32,438 nt of DNA from Rhodocyclaceae bacterium (GTDB lineage: Bacteria; Pseudomonadota; Gammaproteobacteria; Burkholderiales; Rhodocyclaceae), in the NCBI GenBank assembly GCA_027310465.1, contig DAIDAU010000418.1, positions 1 to 32,438 of the forward strand, in the 5' to 3' direction. Each line of letters opens with the position of its first letter. Within the stretch, counting starts at the first letter, position 1. The translations under genes and the position numbers were made by a program. The notes beneath the pieces were generated by a model that saw nothing but the letters and a program-made list of their open reading frames with translations, was not told the origin of the DNA and made no database searches. Shown here one piece after another: positions 26,948-32,438 of the stretch.

Positions 26948-28014
26948 GGCGCGTCCCGGCCCTGGTAGAAGCGGCTGGCGAGATAGAGGCTGCGCAGTTC
27001 GCGCAGGCCCACGAGCAGCGCCGCCGACGCCGGCAGCGCGATCAGCCCGCCGACGAAGCCGAACAGCTGGCCGAAGGCCAGCAGCGCGAAGATGACGGCC
27101 AGCGGATGCAGGCCGATGCGCTCGCCGACGAGATAGGGCGTGAGGAAGAAGCCCTCGAGGAACTGCCCGATGCCGTAGACCACGAGCACGGCGATGACCG
27201 GCGCGAATCCCTGGAACTGCAGCGCCGCGACGATCAGAGCCATGATCAGGCCGGTGGCGAAGCCGACGTAGGGCACGAAGATCAGCAGGCCCGTCAGCAT
27301 GCCGACGGAGATCGCGGACGGCAGTCCGATCAGCAGCAGCGCGGCGCTGTAATAGACGGCGAGGATCGCCATGACGAGCAGCTGGCCGCGCAGGAACTGC
27401 GACAGCACGGCGTCGATGTCGGCGAGCATGCGCGTGGCCTTGGCATGCCAGGCGCGCGGGATGGCGTTCTCGATCCGCCGCAGGATCGGATGCCAGTCGA
27501 CCAGCAGGTAGAACATCGCGACGGGCGTGAGCAGGACGGTCGCGGCGATGCCGATCAGCGCCATGCCGCCGATCTTGAGCGACTGGAACAGCTTGTCGAA
27601 CAGCGAGGTCCAGCCGTCGGGGCTCGACGCCAGCACGCGCTGCAGGAAGGCGGCGTCGAGGCGGATGCGCACGCCGTAGTGCTGGTACAGCCACGGCACC
27701 AGCTTCTCGTTGATCGCCGCGGAGGCCTGCGGCAGGTTTTCGGCGGCGATGCGCGCCTCGTCGATCAGCAGCGGCACGAGGATCAGCACCAGCGCGGCGA
27801 GGACGGCGCCGACCAGCAGCAGCATGGCCAGCACGCCGACGACGCGCGGCAGGCCGAGCCGCTGCCAGCGATCCACCAGCGGATTGCAGATGTAGGCGAG
27901 GATGGCGGCGAGGAAGAACGGCGCGAGAATCGGCCCCAAGTGCGCCAGCAGCCAGAGCAGCAGCAGGCCCGCGCCGATCCAGAGCGCCGCGTGCAGGCGG
28001 TCTTGGTGGATCAT
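26944..28014 (-). CDS. AI-2E/PerM-family transporter
   Basis: Multi-[56 protein letters not shown] at 28014; divergent from purM. Confidence 0.9.
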   Translation of the reverse strand: MIHQDRLHAALWIGAGLLLLWLLAHLGPILAPFFLAAILAYICNPLVDRWQRLGLPRVVGVLAMLLLVGAVLAALVLILVPLLIDEARIAAENLPQASAAINEKLVPWLYQHYGVRIRLDAAFLQRVLASSPDGWTSLFDKLFQSLKIGGMALIGIAATVLLTPVAMFYLLVDWHPILRRIENAIPRAWHAKATRMLADIDAVLSQFLRGQLLVMAILAVYYSAALLLIGLPSAISVGMLTGLLIFVPYVGFATGLIMALIVAALQFQGFAPVIAVLVVYGIGQFLEGFFLTPYLVGERIGLHPLAVIFALLAFGQLFGFVGGLIALPASAALLVGLRELRSLYLASRFYQGRDAP

Positions 28015-28067
28015 TTCCGGTAAAATCCGGCGTCTGCCGAGAAGGCGCAACTTTACCATTCCCTGCC

Positions 28068-29105
28068 GTGTCCTCATCCACCAACCTGACATATCGCGAC
28101 GCCGGCGTCGACATCGACGCGGGCGACGAGCTGGTCGAACGCATCAAGCCGTTCGCCAAGCGCACCCTGCGCCCCGAGGTGCTCGGCGGCATCGGCGGCT
28201 TCGGCGCGCTGTTCGAGATCTCGAAGAAGTACAAGGAGCCGGTGCTGGTTTCCGGCACGGACGGCGTCGGCACCAAGCTCAAGCTCGCGTTCCAGTTGAA
28301 CAAGCACGACACGGTGGGCCAGGACCTCGTCGCCATGAGCGTCAACGACATCCTGGTGCAGGGCGCGGAGCCGCTGTTCTTCCTCGACTACTTCGCCTGC
28401 GGCAAGCTCGACGTGGACACCGGCGCGGCGGTGGTCGCGGGCATCGCCAGGGGCTGCGAGCTCGCCGGCTGCGCGCTGATCGGCGGCGAGACCGCCGAGA
28501 TGCCGGGCATGTATCCCGAAGGCGAATACGACCTCGCCGGCTTCGCGGTCGGCGCGGTGGAGAAATCGCAGATCATCACCGGCGCGACGATCGTGCCGGG
28601 CGACGCCGTGCTCGGCCTCGCTTCCAGCGGCGCGCACTCCAACGGCTACTCGCTGATCCGCAAGATCATCGAGCGCGCCAAGCCCGACATGAACGCGGAC
28701 TTCCACGGCCAGCCGTTCTCGCATGCGGTGCTGGCGCCGACGCGCATCTACGTCAAGCCGCTGCTGTCGCTGATGCAGGCGCTGCCGGTCAAGGGCATGG
28801 CGCACATCACCGGCGGCGGCCTCACCGAGAACATTCCGCGCGTGCTGCCCGAGAACGTCGCCGCCGTCGTCGAGCGCAAGTCCTGGATGCTGCCGCCGCT
28901 GTTCCAGTGGCTGCAGCGGGAAGGCAACGTCGCCGACGCGGAAATGCACCGCGTCTTCAACTGCGGCATCGGCATGGCGGTCATCGTCGCGGCTGCGGAC
29001 GCCGAGCGCGCCATGGCGCATCTCGCCGCCGCCGGCGAAACCGTCTTCCGCATCGGCCGCATCGAAGCGCGCCAGCCGAACCAGCCGCAAACCGTCGTCG
29101 TCTAG
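28068..29105 (+). CDS. purM: phosphoribosylformylglycinamidine cyclo-ligase
   Basis: GTG start; [79 protein letters not shown]. Confidence 0.97.
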   Translation: MSSSTNLTYRDAGVDIDAGDELVERIKPFAKRTLRPEVLGGIGGFGALFEISKKYKEPVLVSGTDGVGTKLKLAFQLNKHDTVGQDLVAMSVNDILVQGAEPLFFLDYFACGKLDVDTGAAVVAGIARGCELAGCALIGGETAEMPGMYPEGEYDLAGFAVGAVEKSQIITGATIVPGDAVLGLASSGAHSNGYSLIRKIIERAKPDMNADFHGQPFSHAVLAPTRIYVKPLLSLMQALPVKGMAHITGGGLTENIPRVLPENVAAVVERKSWMLPPLFQWLQREGNVADAEMHRVFNCGIGMAVIVAAADAERAMAHLAAAGETVFRIGRIEARQPNQPQTVVV

Positions 29106-29290
29106 GCGGCTTCTCCTCTCGTCGTTCGCCGCGGGCCGCCGGCCGCGCGGCGAAACTTCGCACGCACGCACCAGTCACACGACGTAAGCAGTTCCACGTT
29201 GTGGCCATTCCCGCGCCTCGGGCGCTTCGAAGGCGCCGCAGCGAGCCGGCGGGCCGTAGCGGTTCCCGCCGTCAGACGGGAGGTTCCGGC

Positions 29291-30775
29291 GTGCCCGACT
29301 TCGAGAAATTCGTCCTCAACGAAACCCCCGACGGTGCAGTGGTGACGTCCCGCGAGGGAACGGTCCTCTACTGGAACCCCGGGGCGGAAAAGCTCTTCGG
29401 CTACTCGGCCGAGGAAGCGGTCGGACGCCGCTTCCGCGACATGGTGGTGCCGACGTGGTTCAAGGCGGAGGACGAGGTCTTCGCGCATGCGCTCGCCGTC
29501 GGCCGGACCGACTACGAGGCGGTGCGCTGCACCAAGGACGGCCCGATGATCTACGTCGCCGTGTCCGTCAGGGCGATCGGCGACGACTACGTCCTGCTGA
29601 CCCAGAAGGACGTGACCGGCCAGAAGGTCCGGCGCGAGGCCAAGCTGCTCGAGGCGAAGTTCCGCGACCTGCTGGAGTCGCTGCCCGACGGCATCGTGAT
29701 GACGAATTCCACCGGCCGCATCGTCATGGCGACCAGCCAGGCCGAGAAGCTGTTCGGCTATCCGCCGGGCGAGCTGCACGGCCAGCCGATCGAGGTGCTG
29801 CTGCCTGGGCGCTTCCGCCGCGGGCACGTCGGCTACCGCAATTCCTACGCCGAGCGCCCGCGCACCCGGCCGATGGGCGCCGGCATGGAGTTGTTCGCGC
29901 TGCGCCGGGACGGCACGGAGTTCCCGGTCGAGATCAGCCTGAGCCCGCTCGTCACCGAGGAAGGCACGCTCATCATGAGCGCGGTGCGCGACATCAGCGA
30001 ACGCAAGCGCATCGAACAGGCACTGCACGAGAAGAACATCGAGCTGGAGAACGCGAGCCGGGCCAAGGACCGCTTCCTCGCCAGCATGTCGCACGAGCTG
30101 CGCACCCCGCTCAACGCCATCATCGGCTTCACCGGCATGCTGCTGATGCAGCTGGCCGGGCCGCTGTCGGCCACGCAGGAGAAGCACCTGAAGACCATCC
30201 AGTCGAGCGCCAAGCACCTGCTGTCGCTGATCAACGACCTGCTCGACGTCGCCAAGATCGAGTCGGGCAAGCTGCAGCTCACCTTCGAGCCAGTCGACTG
30301 CGGCGAGGTGGTGAACCAGGTGGCGGAGACGCTGCGCCCGCTCGCCGAGCAGAAGGGCCTGGTCTTCCGCATCGAGGCGCCGGCCGGGATGGTGGTCGAC
30401 ACCGACCGCCGCGCCATCAGCCAGATCCTGATCAACCTGGTGAACAACGCGATCAAGTTCACCGAGCGCGGCGAGATCGTCGTGCGGCTGGTGCGCGACG
30501 GCCGTCGCATGGAGTTGAGCGTGAGCGACACCGGCCCCGGCATCCGCGACGCGGATCGCGCCAAGCTGTTCCAGGCGTTCTCGCAGATGGACGACACCAC
30601 CACGCGCCGCCACGAAGGCACCGGCCTCGGCCTCTACCTGAGCCAGAAGCTCGCGCTGCTGCTGCACGGCGAGTTGCGCCTGGCGAGCCGCGAAGGCGAA
30701 GGCAGCACCTTCACGCTGAGCCTGGGACAGGCCGGCGAGGCGGTGGGCGCCGCGGCTACGGAGGCGGGCGCGTGA
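29291..30775 (+). CDS. PAS-PAS sensor histidine kinase
   Basis: GTG start likely; two PAS domains (YWNPGAEKLFGYSAEEAVG; MATSQAEKLFGYPPGELHG), SMSHELRTPLNAIIGF, NLVNNAIKFTERG, GTGLGLYLS. Confidence 0.93.
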   Translation: MPDFEKFVLNETPDGAVVTSREGTVLYWNPGAEKLFGYSAEEAVGRRFRDMVVPTWFKAEDEVFAHALAVGRTDYEAVRCTKDGPMIYVAVSVRAIGDDYVLLTQKDVTGQKVRREAKLLEAKFRDLLESLPDGIVMTNSTGRIVMATSQAEKLFGYPPGELHGQPIEVLLPGRFRRGHVGYRNSYAERPRTRPMGAGMELFALRRDGTEFPVEISLSPLVTEEGTLIMSAVRDISERKRIEQALHEKNIELENASRAKDRFLASMSHELRTPLNAIIGFTGMLLMQLAGPLSATQEKHLKTIQSSAKHLLSLINDLLDVAKIESGKLQLTFEPVDCGEVVNQVAETLRPLAEQKGLVFRIEAPAGMVVDTDRRAISQILINLVNNAIKFTERGEIVVRLVRDGRRMELSVSDTGPGIRDADRAKLFQAFSQMDDTTTRRHEGTGLGLYLSQKLALLLHGELRLASREGEGSTFTLSLGQAGEAVGAAATEAGA

Positions 30776-31641
30776 CTCCGATCGCCGCTGAGGCCATGAT
30801 GGCGACGCGCATCCTGATCATCGAAGACCACCCGGCCAGCATGGAGATGATGGTCTTCCTGCTGCAGGCCTTCGGCTATGCGACGATCGCCGCGGCTGAC
30901 GGCGAGCAGGGCCTGGCGGCGGCGCTGCGCGAACTGCCCGACCTGATCGTCTGCGACGTGTATCTGCCCCGGCTCGACGGCTACGACGTGGTGCGCGCGC
31001 TGAAGGCGTCGCCGGCGACGCAGGGCATCCCGGTCATCGCCGTGACCGCGCTGGCGATGGTGGGCGACCGCGAAAAGCTGCTGCAGGCCGGCTTCGACGA
31101 CTACGTCAGCAAGCCGATCGAGCCGGAGCGCTTCGTCGGGCAGGTGGAGAACCATCTGCCCGCACAGCGCCGCGCGCGGCCGGTGCGCGAGGCGGTGCAG
31201 GCGGCCGCCGATGCGCCCAAGCCGGCGCTGCGCCGGGCGCGCATCCTGGTGGTCGACGACTCGCCGGTCAACCGCGAGCTGATCCGCGACCTGCTCGAGC
31301 CTTTCGGCTACGACGTCAGCCTGGCGAAAAGCGTCGAGGAGGGGCGGCAGCTGGTCCATCGCATGGCCTTCGACCTGGTCGTCTCGGACATGCACATGCC
31401 TCAGGAGAACGGCATCGAGATGCTGCGCGAGGTCAAGGGCAATCCCGAGCTCGCGGACATCCCCTTCGTCTTCCTGACGGCGTCCTACGAGGACGAGCCG
31501 AACCAGCAGCTCGCGGCGTCGCTCGGCGCCACCCGGTCGCTGCGCCGGCCGATCGAGCCGCGCGTGCTGCTGGCCGAAATCGAAGCCTGCCTGCCCGCCG
31601 AAAAGCGAGGAAAGCCCTATGGCGAAGATCATCGTCGTTGA
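30772..31641 (+). CDS. dual-receiver response regulator
   Basis: GTG start overlapping the kinase stop; REC1 ILIIEDHPAS...CDVYLPRLDG...YVSKPIEP; REC2 ILVVDDSPVN...SDMHMPQENG...SLRRPIEP. Confidence 0.9.
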   Translation: MTPIAAEAMMATRILIIEDHPASMEMMVFLLQAFGYATIAAADGEQGLAAALRELPDLIVCDVYLPRLDGYDVVRALKASPATQGIPVIAVTALAMVGDREKLLQAGFDDYVSKPIEPERFVGQVENHLPAQRRARPVREAVQAAADAPKPALRRARILVVDDSPVNRELIRDLLEPFGYDVSLAKSVEEGRQLVHRMAFDLVVSDMHMPQENGIEMLREVKGNPELADIPFVFLTASYEDEPNQQLAASLGATRSLRRPIEPRVLLAEIEACLPAEKRGKPYGEDHRR

Positions 31642-32438
31642 CGACCGGCCGACCAATCGCCAGTATCTGACGACCCTGCTGGGCTACTACGGGCACGAGG
31701 TGCACGAGGCCGCCAACGGCGTCGAGGCGCTGGAGGCGGTGCGGCGCATCCGGCCCGATCTGGTCATCACCGACATCCTGATGCCGACGATGGACGGCTA
31801 CCAGTTCGCGCTGCAACTGCGCGGCGACCGCGAAGGCCCGCAGCCGCGGCTGGTGTTCTACACGGCGACCTACAGCGCCGGGACGGCGAAGGAGATGGCG
31901 CAGAACTGCGGCGTCGATGCCGTGCTGATGAAGCCGTGCGACCCGGCGGAACTGGTCGCGACGATCAACCGCCTGCTCGGCATCCCGCAGGCGCCTGCCG
32001 CCGCGCCGCCCCTGCAGGAGGACACCGCTGGCCCCGAGCCGCTGCCCGCGGACTACAGCCTCGCCAAGTACATCACGCGCCTGCAGGTCACCAAGCGCAG
32101 CTTCGACAGCGTCGTCGTGCGCAACGTCGACAGCGTGCTCGAGCGCGAGCTGGCGGAGATGCTGTCGGAAGAGTTCGCCTCCGACATCGCCGACTTGCGG
32201 CGCCTGCTATTCCGCCTCACCGTGCTGATCGAGGTGAGTACCGAGACGGCGGCGGAGCGCGATCCCGGCCGCATCGTCGAGATCTTCTTCGGCGCCGCCT
32301 GCGAGATCATCCCGTCGCGCTTCGCCGCGGTGGCCGTCTTCGACGAGCGCGACCGCAAGCTGCTGCATGTCTTCGCCAAGGACGCGCCGCTCGCGCCGCT
32401 CGAGCGCAATCCGCTGCACGGCGTCCTCGGCGCCCTGG
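31619..32438 (+). CDS. receiver plus GAF-like signalling protein (truncated by window end)
   Basis: MAKIIVVDDRPTNRQYLTTLLGYYG...ITDILMPTMDG...VLMKPCDP; GAF-like RDPGRIVEIFFGAACEIIPSRFAAVAVFDERDRKLLHVFA; open at 32438. Confidence 0.82.
   Translation, partial: MAKIIVVDDRPTNRQYLTTLLGYYGHEVHEAANGVEALEAVRRIRPDLVITDILMPTMDGYQFALQLRGDREGPQPRLVFYTATYSAGTAKEMAQNCGVDAVLMKPCDPAELVATINRLLGIPQAPAAAPPLQEDTAGPEPLPADYSLAKYITRLQVTKRSFDSVVVRNVDSVLERELAEMLSEEFASDIADLRRLLFRLTVLIEVSTETAAERDPGRIVEIFFGAACEIIPSRFAAVAVFDERDRKLLHVFAKDAPLAPLERNPLHGVLGAL

Noticed and set aside
26258-28351. 697-aa minus ORF as a single gene
   Set aside because: Only the C-terminal part from GTG 26947 is Hda; the rest is out of frame with the PerM/AI-2E gene.
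27902-30775. 957-aa ORF read as one protein
   Set aside because: The N-terminal half is a wrong-frame shadow of purM; the true kinase starts near GTG 29291.
1-32438. CRISPR arrays, rRNA genes, transposases or phage genes
   Set aside because: No regularly spaced repeats, rRNA-like sequence, or transposase/phage motifs recognised.

Overview
High-GC proteobacterial chromosomal window, probably Betaproteobacteria (Rhodocyclales-like; inferred from gene content and order, not proven). Left end (about 1-2.6 kb): accessory DNA with an integron-type attC site, a BrnT/BrnA toxin-antitoxin (TA) pair with a visible promoter and operator, tRNA-Asp(GTC), and an Xre/RES TA pair. About 2.7-6.8 kb: TPR glycosyltransferase-like protein, PA2778-like C39-type peptidase lipoprotein with PA2779-like partner, and a small unknown protein. 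About 6.8-16.3 kb: NnrS-like membrane protein, an MCP with a C-terminal sensor-like domain, RegB/RegA-type redox two-component system, copper-delivery genes (PCuAC, FixH-like, TlpA-like, Sco/SenC), and, divergent from Sco, a hybrid histidine kinase whose N-terminus closely resembles the plant ethylene-receptor Cu/ethylene-binding domain. About 15.9-20.2 kb: panD, panC, panB, DUF486, folK, pcnB. About 20.3-25.5 kb: diguanylate cyclase with a Cys-rich tail, FadL-type porin, unknown periplasmic protein, candidate small RNA, ArsR-rhodanese fusion. About 25.6-29.1 kb: HAD hydrolase, hda, PerM/AI-2E, purM. Right end: PAS histidine kinase, dual receiver, receiver-GAF-like protein cut by the window end. 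Strongest leads: the ethylene-receptor-like kinase beside copper chaperones, the Cys-rich-tailed diguanylate cyclase, the attC site next to brnTA, and the candidate sRNA. No search was run; family names come from motif recognition.
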